Below are positions 14,336 to 21,510 of a stretch of 21,510 bases of DNA, one piece after another; positions within the stretch are counted from its first letter, which is position 1; the number at the start of each line of letters is the position of its first letter. The position numbers were made by a program, and so were the translations under genes. Where the stretch lies: positions 1 to 21,510 of the forward strand of contig JAJZTU010000019.1 in the NCBI GenBank assembly GCA_021848765.1, given 5' to 3'. The DNA is from Bacillota bacterium. Lineage in GTDB: Bacteria > Bacillota > GCA-003054495 > Carboxydocellales > JAJZTU01. Under the pieces are notes generated by a model. That model was not told the DNA's origin and did no database searches. It saw only the letters and a list, made by a program, of their open reading frames with translations.

Positions 14336-15001
14336 CTATTCCAGACTCATGAGAAAAGCTGTTAATTTTTCCATCTCCTCAGGTGGAAGGTTAGGGGCAG
14401 GCATGGGAGTACCGGGATAAACCTGCTGGGGATTCTTCAGAACCCCTTCCACGTAAGCTTCATCATACCTCTTGGAAAGCCCCGCCAGGTCAGGCCCAAA
14501 GTTTTGTCCCTGCCCCCGGATGGCATGGCACATACTGCACTGCTTTTGCTCAAATATCTCCTTGCCTGCCGCAATTGCGGCCTTGTTCAAGCCGATAGTC
14601 CTGGCCACCTCCCGCGGCAGGTCCGCCCCCCAGGCGGTTAGGACAAGCACGCCGGCCAGTATCACTACCCCTGCCCAGGAGGCCAAAGGCCGCTGTTTAG
14701 GATGGCGTACCGGATTCCGGTCAACAAAGGGCAGTCCATAGAGAAGTACTGTGCCCGCCAGGGGAATTACCACTATTGCTACCAGTTCCATCTGCCCCGG
14801 AAACAGTTTCAGTAACTGGAACAAAAACAGGAAGTACCACTCCGGCCTGGGCACATAAGTGTTGTCGGCGGGGTCTGCCAGCTTTTCCTCAGGTAAATCA
14901 ATACCCAGAGCCAGCCCCAGTACCACCGCCACTACCCCTACCGCCATGAGCAACTCCTTGGCAAGATGCTGGGAAAACACCTTCCCTGTCTTAACCTCCA
15001 T
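14336..15001 (-). CDS. qcrC: Menaquinol:cytochrome c reductase subunit IV fused to cytochrome c
   Basis: Third subunit of a b6c-type quinol oxidase complex. It has 221 residues. The N-terminal part matches cytochrome b6f subunit IV: three membrane helices and the quinol-site PEWY motif (residues 53-56, in RPEWYFLFLFQLLK). The C-terminal domain is a class I cytochrome c with the haem site CSMCH (Cys155, Cys158, His159) and a distal Met in PGTPMPAP (Met200) as likely axial ligand. This fusion is known from B. subtilis QcrC. The haem domain should face outside the membrane. ATG with GGGAGGGAG upstream. It is the last gene of the unit, 52 bp after the cytochrome b gene. Confidence 0.95.
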   Translation of the reverse strand: MEVKTGKVFSQHLAKELLMAVGVVAVVLGLALGIDLPEEKLADPADNTYVPRPEWYFLFLFQLLKLFPGQMELVAIVVIPLAGTVLLYGLPFVDRNPVRHPKQRPLASWAGVVILAGVLVLTAWGADLPREVARTIGLNKAAIAAGKEIFEQKQCSMCHAIRGQGQNFGPDLAGLSKRYDEAYVEGVLKNPQQVYPGTPMPAPNLPPEEMEKLTAFLMSLE

Positions 15002-15053
15002 TCCACTCCCTCCCTATAAATTAAGATTTTCTTGCTAATACTCGCTCCTTTAA

Positions 15054-15704
15054 TTACAGGGGTCCGGCGATTCCCTGTTTTCTAACCATATAGAAATGCA
15101 GGGCCAATAGCCCGGTCAGGCCGGCCGGCAGGAACCAAATGTGCACTGCATAAAACCTGGTCAAAGTCAGGGACCCCAACTCAGTCCCTCCCCGCAGGAC
15201 CTTCAGCAAAAAATCTCCGATAACCGGGACCGAACCGGCCATATTGGTCCCAACCGCGGTTGCCCAGTAGGCCTTTTGGTCCCAGGGCAGCAGGTAGCCG
15301 GTAAAGCCGAAGCCCAGGAGCACAAAGAGGAGGGTAACCCCAATCAGCCAATTCATTTCCCGGGGTTTTTTGTAGGCCCCGGTAAAATATACCCGTACCA
15401 TGTGGACCACCACCATAATTACCGCCAGGCTGGCTCCTACCCTGTGCATGCCCCGGATGGCCTTGCCAAAGGCAACCTCCCGGCTGATATATTCCACACT
15501 GGCAAAGGCCTGCTCAGGAGCAGGGACATAGTAGAGGGCCAGGAACATTCCGGTCAGCGCCTGCACGACGATGAGGGTGAAGGTGATACCTCCAAAGCAG
15601 TGCAAAAAGTTCACATGGTCAGGGACGGGATGTTCCAGAATGTTGCGTACCGTTGCTTTTAACTGCAGCCGTTCATCCATCCAGTCATATACCTGGTTAA
15701 ACAC
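15054..15704 (-). CDS. qcrB: Menaquinol:cytochrome c reductase cytochrome b6-type subunit
   Basis: Four-helix cytochrome b of the short b6 type, 216 residues. The haem-ligand histidines are H87 and H101 on one helix and H188 and H203 on another, with the spacing expected for b6. Cys36 in NFLHCFGG is at the position that binds the extra covalent haem c in b6f and Bacillus complexes. The PW motif appears in GYLLPWDQKAYW. It starts with GTG, and the ribosome site GGAGGG overlaps the Rieske stop codon, so translation is coupled. Subunit IV is a separate following gene. Confidence 0.96.
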   Translation of the reverse strand: MFNQVYDWMDERLQLKATVRNILEHPVPDHVNFLHCFGGITFTLIVVQALTGMFLALYYVPAPEQAFASVEYISREVAFGKAIRGMHRVGASLAVIMVVVHMVRVYFTGAYKKPREMNWLIGVTLLFVLLGFGFTGYLLPWDQKAYWATAVGTNMAGSVPVIGDFLLKVLRGGTELGSLTLTRFYAVHIWFLPAGLTGLLALHFYMVRKQGIAGPL

Positions 15705-15706
15705 CT

Positions 15707-16210
15707 TTATCCCTCCTTCCTCATCAGCCGTCCTGCCAGGAGCCGGCCGTTTTCCACCTTAGTCTCATACCTGTCCAGGGGCCTAGGGGGCGGTCCACCG
15801 GTCACATTTCCCTGAATATCAAACATGCCGCCGTGGCACGGGCAGTAGAAAACCTTCTGTTCCTCCCGCCAGGTATAGGCACATCCCAGGTGGGTACACA
15901 GGGCGGAGTAGGCGATAACCTCTCCGCCAAGCTTCACCACCCAGATACTCTTGGTTTCTTCTTTTTCAGCCCACCCGTCCTTCCTGCGGAATTTGACATT
16001 TACCCGTAGCGGTTGGTCAGCAGGGATCTCTTCTATATTGATAACTTCCAACCACTTGACATTTTCCTTGACAAGGGCAGGGTTAAGGGCAAATCCGGCC
16101 AGAGGGACTCCCAGCAAAGCGGAGAAAGCCAAGCCCGATAAGCCCAGGGAATAGGACAGGAAACTCCGGCGTGACACAGGCTCTCCTGCCGTTTTCGGCT
16201 GATTATCCAT
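15707..16210 (-). CDS. qcrA: Rieske iron-sulfur subunit of the quinol:cytochrome c reductase
   Basis: Carries the [2Fe-2S] cluster that takes the first electron from quinol. It has 167 residues. An N-terminal twin-arginine motif SRRSFLSYSLG (from residue 13) precedes a membrane anchor at about 20-42. The cluster ligands are in CTHLGC (Cys105, His107) and CPCHGG (Cys123, His126), with the disulfide cysteines Cys110 and Cys125. I chose the ATG at 16210 (MDNQPKTAGE), with GGGGGA six bases upstream; the longer in-frame opening to 16339 reads through the end of the AOR gene. It begins 22 bases after the AOR stop. Confidence 0.95.
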   Translation of the reverse strand: MDNQPKTAGEPVSRRSFLSYSLGLSGLAFSALLGVPLAGFALNPALVKENVKWLEVINIEEIPADQPLRVNVKFRRKDGWAEKEETKSIWVVKLGGEVIAYSALCTHLGCAYTWREEQKVFYCPCHGGMFDIQGNVTGGPPPRPLDRYETKVENGRLLAGRLMRKEG

Positions 16211-16232
16211 ATACAATCCCCCAGTCAGATAA

Positions 16233-17966
16233 TTAATCCATGAAGTTAAATACTTGGTCCAACTCCTCTCCGGGAATATCAAAGATTTGCTTATGAGGGG
16301 CCAGTTTTTCCTTTTCCATAAACTCAGGCAACCGGTCATGGATTTTGCCTAATCCGGCCCGGATATTGAATTCCCTCTCGGTCTTGAGGACCTGCCGCCC
16401 CAGGGCCAGGAACTCGTTAGGAGTCCACTGGACATCATAGCAGGCATTGATCATATCCAGTAAAGCCGGAAGTGCATCCGGGAGGTCCCCCAGAGGAAAG
16501 GCCACAAACAGGCACATTCCGGTACTGTCCAAAGCGGCGGTAACAATTTGCAGGTTCCGGGAGAGGTCTACCTGGCCCTCTTTGCTCAGGGGATTCACGT
16601 CCCCACCGGACTTGAGGATATTGGCCCCGATGGCGTACCCGGCAGTATGGTCAGCGCCCATGGGGGAGGTGGCATAGGTCACCCCGATACCCTTGGCCCC
16701 CCGGGGATCATAGGCCGGCATATGCTGGTTCTTGGCTACCGCCACCCTGGTCACCCCAAAGGCTTTGCCCGCAAAACCCGCGCCCTGGCCAATGATTCTT
16801 CCCAGAGGAGTGCCCTTCCCTACCTCTTCCAGGCTTTCCACTGCCTTAGCCCCATCCCCGAAAGGAATTACCCCGGCCTCCATGAGTACCCCGAGAGTTC
16901 CCCCGGCCTCGATGGTATCCAAACCTACATCATTGCAAATATAATTAAGTTTTCCTACCACATCCAGGTCGCCGATTTCACAGTGCGCTCCTAAGGCCCA
17001 GGCAGATTCGTATTCAATGGGCGAACAAACCTTGCCGTCCGGAAGCGGGTACTCATTTGAACAGCGCATAATACAGCCCGGCATGCAGGCATGGGTAGCT
17101 TTTCCTCCCCGGGCTACTGCAACCTCGGCAAGCTTTTCGCCGCCAATATTATTGGCCCCGGCAAACTGCCCCCTGGTGAAATTTCTGGTGGGTAGAGCCC
17201 CTGCCTCATTGATAATGTTCATTAACACATTGGTGCCCAAAGCTGCCAGTCCCTGACCGGTAACCGGATGGGCGAGAACCTGTTCGGAAAAGCGTTTGGC
17301 AGCCTCTTGAAATTTCTCAGGATGGGCTACGGCCGCATCAAAACTCCCGGGCGAATCCACCACGATTGCCTTGAGGCGTTTGGACCCCATCACCGCTCCC
17401 AGGCCTCCCCGCCCGGCATAACGGCTGGAGTTCCCGTCAGCATCATTGGTAGCCACCCCGGCGCCGGCCATTTTCATTTCCCCGGCCGGACCGATTGAGA
17501 TTACGGCCACCTTTTCCCCATGGGCTTTACGCAGTTTGTCAGTTACCTCATAAGTCCCCAGCCCGGCAAGGTCTCCGGCCGGCAGCAGTTCAGCCCCTGA
17601 CGGGGAAAGTTTCAGAATAAACCAGCCCTCTTCCTCCTTGGGCATTCCTTCGATGATCAGCGCCCGTATCCCCAGGCCGGCCAGCTTTTGACCGCTGATT
17701 CCCCCGGCATTGGATTCCTTGATTGAACCGGTCAGCGGGCTTTTCCCCCCCACCGAAAGCCGTCCCGAAGACGGTGCCCTGGTGCCGGCCAACATCCCCG
17801 GGGCAAAAACCAGCTTATTATCCTCACCCAGGGGGTGACAGCCGGGTACTACCTCTGCGGCAACCAACAGCGAACTCAAAGCTCTCCCCCCCAGCGCCCG
17901 GTATTGCTCCGGCACCGGCTGGCGGGAAATCTCTTTGGCGCTCATATTCACCCGAATGAATTCCAT
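16233..17966 (-). CDS. Tungsten-type aldehyde:ferredoxin oxidoreductase family protein
   Basis: AOR-family enzyme; members oxidise aldehydes to acids (or the reverse) with a tungsto-bispterin and one [4Fe-4S] cluster. It has 577 residues, normal length. The N-domain includes the pterin-binding stretch SSGRLSVGGKSPLTGS (67-81) and GRGGLGAVMGSKRLKAI (185-201). The cluster cysteines appear as CMPGCIMRC (Cys294, Cys298, Cys302), C-x3-C-x3-C rather than the C-x2-C-x3-C of the Pyrococcus enzyme, with the fourth in ALDSTGMC (Cys485). LDTIEAGG and PAYDPRGAKG are typical. There is no signal peptide, so it is cytosolic. The ATG has AAAGGAGGA upstream. It lies directly ahead of the Rieske-cytochrome b genes. 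The substrate is unknown. Confidence 0.92.
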   Translation of the reverse strand: MEFIRVNMSAKEISRQPVPEQYRALGGRALSSLLVAAEVVPGCHPLGEDNKLVFAPGMLAGTRAPSSGRLSVGGKSPLTGSIKESNAGGISGQKLAGLGIRALIIEGMPKEEEGWFILKLSPSGAELLPAGDLAGLGTYEVTDKLRKAHGEKVAVISIGPAGEMKMAGAGVATNDADGNSSRYAGRGGLGAVMGSKRLKAIVVDSPGSFDAAVAHPEKFQEAAKRFSEQVLAHPVTGQGLAALGTNVLMNIINEAGALPTRNFTRGQFAGANNIGGEKLAEVAVARGGKATHACMPGCIMRCSNEYPLPDGKVCSPIEYESAWALGAHCEIGDLDVVGKLNYICNDVGLDTIEAGGTLGVLMEAGVIPFGDGAKAVESLEEVGKGTPLGRIIGQGAGFAGKAFGVTRVAVAKNQHMPAYDPRGAKGIGVTYATSPMGADHTAGYAIGANILKSGGDVNPLSKEGQVDLSRNLQIVTAALDSTGMCLFVAFPLGDLPDALPALLDMINACYDVQWTPNEFLALGRQVLKTEREFNIRAGLGKIHDRLPEFMEKEKLAPHKQIFDIPGEELDQVFNFMD

Positions 17967-18067
17967 GTCTTTTCATCCTCCTTTAAGCACTACCTTAAAA
18001 ATTCCACTCTCTCTGGGCCTGAAGTCCTTTGGCTTTCGGGGTCAGGAGGGGGTGGGGTCCCGTAGCA

Positions 18068-18859
18068 CTACCTCAACCATATTTCCTGCAGCAGGCGGCG
18101 CAGCCCCTCCACATCCATTCCCGGGTGTTTTTCCAGGAGGCAGGCTGCCAGTGCGGTGAGATGTCCCGTGGCGAAACTGTTTCCCCGTAAATTAAGGCTC
18201 TGGGGCCTCCCGGCCAAACTCCTGGGGAATCCGTGGGCGGTAAACTCTACTAAGCTGCCGGGGTGGAAACTGTAATCATTCCATCCGCATCCGGTCCCGG
18301 CCTGAACACCGATTACACAGTTAAGGGCCGCCGGCCACCCGGGAAATGCAGCGCTGCCTGCAGCAGCGATAATGATGCCGCCGCGGTCAGCGGCGTATTC
18401 ACAAGCCTCCTGTAAAATGGGGACATAGCGGGAATTGGCGGTACCCAAACTCAGGTTAATGATGGATATCCCCCTGTCCGCAGCCCACTTCACTGCCGCA
18501 GCGACCACTGTGGGATAGGTATTCAGAGACCTCTGGAATATCCTGACCCCATAAAGGTTGACTGCCGGAGCCTTGGCCCGGATAATCCCGGCAATGGCCG
18601 TACCGTGTCCGAGACTATCCCTGAAATCGTCATCCCAGACCAACCTGCCCTCCTCCAGGCTAACGGCCACACCGCCGGACACCGGGCCCACATGGGAATG
18701 CCGGGCATTGATGCCGCTGTCAATAAGGGCTACCGGCACACCCCGTCCTTTAACATTCCTGCCTGCAACCTGACTCCAGGTCAACAGGTTACCAACCCCT
18801 CCGGTGTTAAAAGATTTACCTTCAGCTTGAAGCACCGCACTATCCCCCCATAGGCCCAT
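18068..18859 (-). CDS. Subtilisin-like S8 family protease, no export signal, altered oxyanion residue
   Basis: A compact 263-residue subtilase. The triad is in place: ALIDSG (Asp47), GHGTAIAG (His85) and GNSFATG (Ser228). The usual AAAGN that supplies the oxyanion-hole Asn reads AAAGS (Ser169), followed by the conventional WPA and VIGVQA. There is no signal peptide, propeptide or membrane helix, so it probably acts in the cytosol. It lies 21 bases after the ABC exporter, in the same reading frame past that gene's stop, with only a weak ribosome site; re-initiation is likely. Possible roles are maturation of a peptide exported by the neighbouring transporter or an intracellular protease; both are guesses. 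Confidence 0.87.
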   Translation of the reverse strand: MGLWGDSAVLQAEGKSFNTGGVGNLLTWSQVAGRNVKGRGVPVALIDSGINARHSHVGPVSGGVAVSLEEGRLVWDDDFRDSLGHGTAIAGIIRAKAPAVNLYGVRIFQRSLNTYPTVVAAAVKWAADRGISIINLSLGTANSRYVPILQEACEYAADRGGIIIAAAGSAAFPGWPAALNCVIGVQAGTGCGWNDYSFHPGSLVEFTAHGFPRSLAGRPQSLNLRGNSFATGHLTALAACLLEKHPGMDVEGLRRLLQEIWLR

Positions 18860-18880
18860 ACCTGCATAAATTCCGGTAAA

Positions 18881-20596
18881 CTAAGTACCTACAGCTTCCC
18901 AAAGGTTCTGGTAAAGCTTCTCCTGTCCGTAGAGTTCCTGATGGCTCCCTTGGGCCAACACCCTACCCTGTTCCATGAGGATTATCCGGTCAGCCCTTAA
19001 GATGCCGGACATCTGGTGTGTCACCACCACGGTTGTCCGCCCCGCCATAAAACTCTCCAACTCGGCAAATACCTGCCGGGTAGTCAGGGAATCCAAAGAA
19101 TTAGTAGCTTCATCTAAAATCAACACTGCCGGGTCCAGCAGAATCGCCCTGGCAATGGCTGCCCTCTGCCTCTGTCCGCCTGAAAGCTGCTGGCCGCGCT
19201 CCCCAATCAGCGTCTCATAGCCCAGAGGCAGGCCGGTAACAAAGTCATGCAATCCGGCCAGCCGGGCCGCCCTCTCCACTTCCTGGCGGGTGGCCTTTGG
19301 CTGCGGGTAACTGATGTTTTCATAGATGGTCCCGTCAAAAAGCTGGGTTTCCTGAGCCACCAACACTACCTGCCTGCGCAGGGAGGCCAGGGAGAGATCC
19401 CTGAGGTTAATACCGTCAATAGTTACCTGGCCGCCTTCAGGGTCGTACAGCCTGAGGATTAAATCAATTACCGTACTTTTCCCGGCTCCACTCGGCCCCA
19501 CCAGAGCCGTAACCTTCCCGGCAGGAATCTCCAGGGAAACATCCTCCAATGCCGGCTTTCCCTGCTGATAGCTAAACCCTACCCCCTGCAAAACTATCCT
19601 GCCCTGAGGCCTCAACAATTCCACCGCCCCCGGCCTTTCCACAACTTCCGGCTGCAGGTTGTGGAATTCCTGTACCCTCTCCAGGGCCACTAACCCGCGC
19701 TGGATGCGCAGGTAAAGGCCCAAGATTCCCTGAAGCGGGCCCACCACCCTGCCCTGATAGGCAGCAAAGGCTACCAGCCCGCCCACAGTCAGCTTCCCCT
19801 CCAAAACCATTTGCCCGCCTAAATAGAAGAGGAGAGCAGCAGACAGGGCCATAGCCACCCCCGGCAGCCCCCCGGCAAGACCGGATAGCACCTGGTATTT
19901 CAGGACATCCCTGTTGAGGTCCTGGTTATGGCCGCTGTAACGCAGGGCGGTGCGTTCTTCCAGGCCATAGGACTGGATAAACTTTACCCCTACCAGACAT
20001 TCCACCAAAAAGGCGTTTAGCACACCGTTTTGCTCCCTGATACCACGAGCTTCCTTAATTAACCCCGGACGCATAATCTGGACAATGTACAAAGCCAGGG
20101 GCATAAAGAGCGCAGACAGCAGGGCCAGCTTCCAATTAAGCCAGACGACCATTCCCACCGCCACCACCAGGGTCAGGATATTATTAGCCAGGCCCAGCAC
20201 TACCTCCATAGCCATCCCCTGCACCTCAGCCATATCTCCGTTGAGCCTGGTCACAATTTCCCCCACCTTGGTCCGGGAAAAGAAACGCGGCGATAGCTTC
20301 AGGAGGTGGCGGTAGAGCTCAACCCGCATTCCGTGTAAGATCTCCAGGGTAGTCCGGGTATACAGATAGCTGTTTAGTAAGCCCAGCAGAAAGCCCAGGA
20401 CGTTAAAGGCCAGACCCAGCCCAACCACCTGGAGGAGTACCTGGTAGCTCCCCCTGAGCAATTCGTCAATAAACACCTTGGCAAATAACGGGTAGCTGAG
20501 GCCTACCCCCGTCCCCAGGAGGGAAAGCCCCCAGAGCAGAGCCAGCCTCCACCGGTATGGCCTGATAAACGGGAATATTTCCACAAACCTTTTCAT
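18881..20596 (-). CDS. ABC exporter, membrane domain fused to ATPase (half-transporter)
   Basis: 571 residues: six membrane helices in 1-300 (ABC type-1 exporter domain), then the nucleotide-binding domain with Walker A GPSGAGKS (367-374), Q-loop Gln415, signature LSGGQ (471-475), Walker B VLILDE (491-496) and switch His527. All catalytic residues are intact. It would work as a homodimer, since no partner half-transporter is nearby. It resembles the MsbA/lipid and multidrug group; there is no N-terminal C39 peptidase domain. ATG start with AAAGGGTGG upstream. It lies 44 bp after the U32 peptidase and 21 bp before the S8 protease, forming a probable unit. Confidence 0.93.
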   Translation of the reverse strand: MKRFVEIFPFIRPYRWRLALLWGLSLLGTGVGLSYPLFAKVFIDELLRGSYQVLLQVVGLGLAFNVLGFLLGLLNSYLYTRTTLEILHGMRVELYRHLLKLSPRFFSRTKVGEIVTRLNGDMAEVQGMAMEVVLGLANNILTLVVAVGMVVWLNWKLALLSALFMPLALYIVQIMRPGLIKEARGIREQNGVLNAFLVECLVGVKFIQSYGLEERTALRYSGHNQDLNRDVLKYQVLSGLAGGLPGVAMALSAALLFYLGGQMVLEGKLTVGGLVAFAAYQGRVVGPLQGILGLYLRIQRGLVALERVQEFHNLQPEVVERPGAVELLRPQGRIVLQGVGFSYQQGKPALEDVSLEIPAGKVTALVGPSGAGKSTVIDLILRLYDPEGGQVTIDGINLRDLSLASLRRQVVLVAQETQLFDGTIYENISYPQPKATRQEVERAARLAGLHDFVTGLPLGYETLIGERGQQLSGGQRQRAAIARAILLDPAVLILDEATNSLDSLTTRQVFAELESFMAGRTTVVVTHQMSGILRADRIILMEQGRVLAQGSHQELYGQEKLYQNLWEAVGT

Positions 20597-20640
20597 AAGC
20601 CCACCCTTTCAGCCGTTTTTTGCAAAGGCTGCCCTGCAAG

Positions 20641-21510
20641 CTAACGGTAGTAACACATATATCCTGATGAACATAACTCCGGTGTCTCCCGGATTCCGGC
20701 GGCCAGTTCCCTGACCTGTTCAGGGTTCATTCCCGCCCTTACCCGGTCTACCACAGCCTTTACAAGCTGCAGGCCGGCCAATTTACGGTAGGGATTGGCC
20801 TCCCTGCCCACGATTTTTAAGGATGAAATCCCCATAGCTGCCAGTTCGGGTATGGCACACAAGCCGCAGGGCCCGTTGGGAAGTCCTTTGGGGGTATTGG
20901 AACAACCGCAGTTATTGATGTACCACACCCACCGGCGGTAATCCGCCAGATGCCCCTCCAGGTCAAATTCCGGGGCCTCGGAGGATATCCGGCCTTGATC
21001 AGGTTCCCGGTGGATATCAGGTTCCCGGTGCCCATTGGGCCGCCGGCGCTCATCCGCTTGCCACTCGTAGGACCAGGAAGTGGTGCAAAAAGCTCCCGCC
21101 ACATTATGGGTGGTATGACAAAAACCCTCTTCATAGACACAACCGTCATTAAGCACAAAGGCTTCAAATTCGAGATCAGCGCTGCTGTTTTTAATGATGT
21201 TGCCCATATCCTTCACACCGAGACTCCTGGGAAAGATCACCCTGGTTACCCCTAGTTCCCGGTAAAATTCCACAGCGGACGAGTTTAGGGTAGCTGCTAC
21301 ACTGCTCACATGAACCGGAACCTTTACCTTTGCATCCCGTAGGGCTAAAATTAGCCCCAGGTCGCTGATGATAAAGGCATCTACCCCACACTCCTCTGCC
21401 CTCCGGCAAAACTCCAGGAGGTGGGGATGCTGTCCGGCAGAATAATAGGGTGCGTTGAGGGTGAGGAAAACCGGCGCCCCCGAGGAATGAGCAGAGTCGA
21501 CCAGGGACCT
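20641..21510 (-). CDS. U32 family peptidase (partial, N-terminus off the right edge)
   Basis: About 289 C-terminal residues are visible; the frame is open to the window edge, so the apparent GTG start at 21309 is internal. The barrel-like segment APVFLTLNAPYYS, AFIISDLGLILAL and PVHVSSVAATLNS matches the U32 collagenase-like fold. The hallmark region reads LEFEAFVLNDGCVY, followed by conserved cysteines (GFCHTTH, NNCGC, PCGLC and the end CSSGYMCYYR) that may hold an iron-sulfur cluster, as proposed for U32 relatives acting in tRNA or ubiquinone hydroxylation. An Arg/Pro-rich insert with two HREPD copies interrupts it (see findings). The substrate is unknown. Confidence 0.88.
   Translation of the reverse strand, partial: RSLVDSAHSSGAPVFLTLNAPYYSAGQHPHLLEFCRRAEECGVDAFIISDLGLILALRDAKVKVPVHVSSVAATLNSSAVEFYRELGVTRVIFPRSLGVKDMGNIIKNSSADLEFEAFVLNDGCVYEEGFCHTTHNVAGAFCTTSWSYEWQADERRRPNGHREPDIHREPDQGRISSEAPEFDLEGHLADYRRWVWYINNCGCSNTPKGLPNGPCGLCAIPELAAMGISSLKIVGREANPYRKLAGLQLVKAVVDRVRAGMNPEQVRELAAGIRETPELCSSGYMCYYR

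Noticed and set aside
18039..18059. G-quadruplex in the G-rich stretch between the S8 protease and AOR genes
   Set aside because: Only three close G-runs are present; the fourth lies about 20 bases away, beyond a normal loop.
1..21510. CRISPR array, tRNA, rRNA or transposase
   Set aside because: No regularly spaced repeats, cloverleaf sequences, rRNA segments or DDE/serine/tyrosine recombinase proteins were recognised by eye.

Overview
The window reads as chromosomal DNA of a Gram-positive anaerobe of the Clostridia, most likely Peptococcaceae-like (an inference). The evidence is strong GGAGG-type ribosome binding sites, PyrR-controlled pyrimidine genes, a menaquinol:cytochrome c reductase whose subunit IV carries a fused cytochrome c, and a tungsten-type aldehyde:ferredoxin oxidoreductase. 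Nearly every gene lies on the minus strand, so transcription runs from high to low coordinates. The + strand holds only one truncated surface-type protein and two tiny membrane-protein frames.

Right part (21510 to about 14300, minus strand): the C-terminal part of a U32 peptidase, an ABC exporter half-transporter, a subtilisin-like protease without an export signal, then an AOR-Rieske-cytochrome b-cytochrome b/c gene run ending at a strong intrinsic terminator. The last three encode a complete b6c-type quinol oxidase complex. AOR lies only 22 bp ahead of the Rieske gene, so it is probably transcribed with the complex.

Middle (14203 to 3853): lspA with its own promoter, then rluD. In Bacillus subtilis and many other Firmicutes lspA-rluD is followed at once by pyrR. 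Here the two halves are separated by about 8.8 kb of accessory and decayed DNA: an MFS transporter, two tiny membrane-protein frames, an N-terminally truncated beta-helix/Big_5 protein, a dnaK relic made of two small pieces, an intact clpB, a metallo-beta-lactamase gene with a frameshift and a missing middle, and an intact membrane-bound PAS/PP2C (SpoIIE-type) phosphatase.

Left part (4026 to 1, minus strand): the pyrimidine operon pyrR-pyrP-pyrB-pyrC (pyrC runs off the left edge). It has a clear promoter and two complete PyrR attenuators, one before pyrR and one between pyrP and pyrB. Each has a PyrR-binding loop, an antiterminator and a terminator that exclude each other. None is seen between pyrR and pyrP.

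I found no rRNA, tRNA, CRISPR array or recognisable transposase. The most notable items are the broken lspA-rluD//pyrR neighbourhood with its three damaged genes, the AOR tied to a quinol oxidase complex, and the signal-less subtilase with a substituted oxyanion-hole residue beside an ABC exporter.
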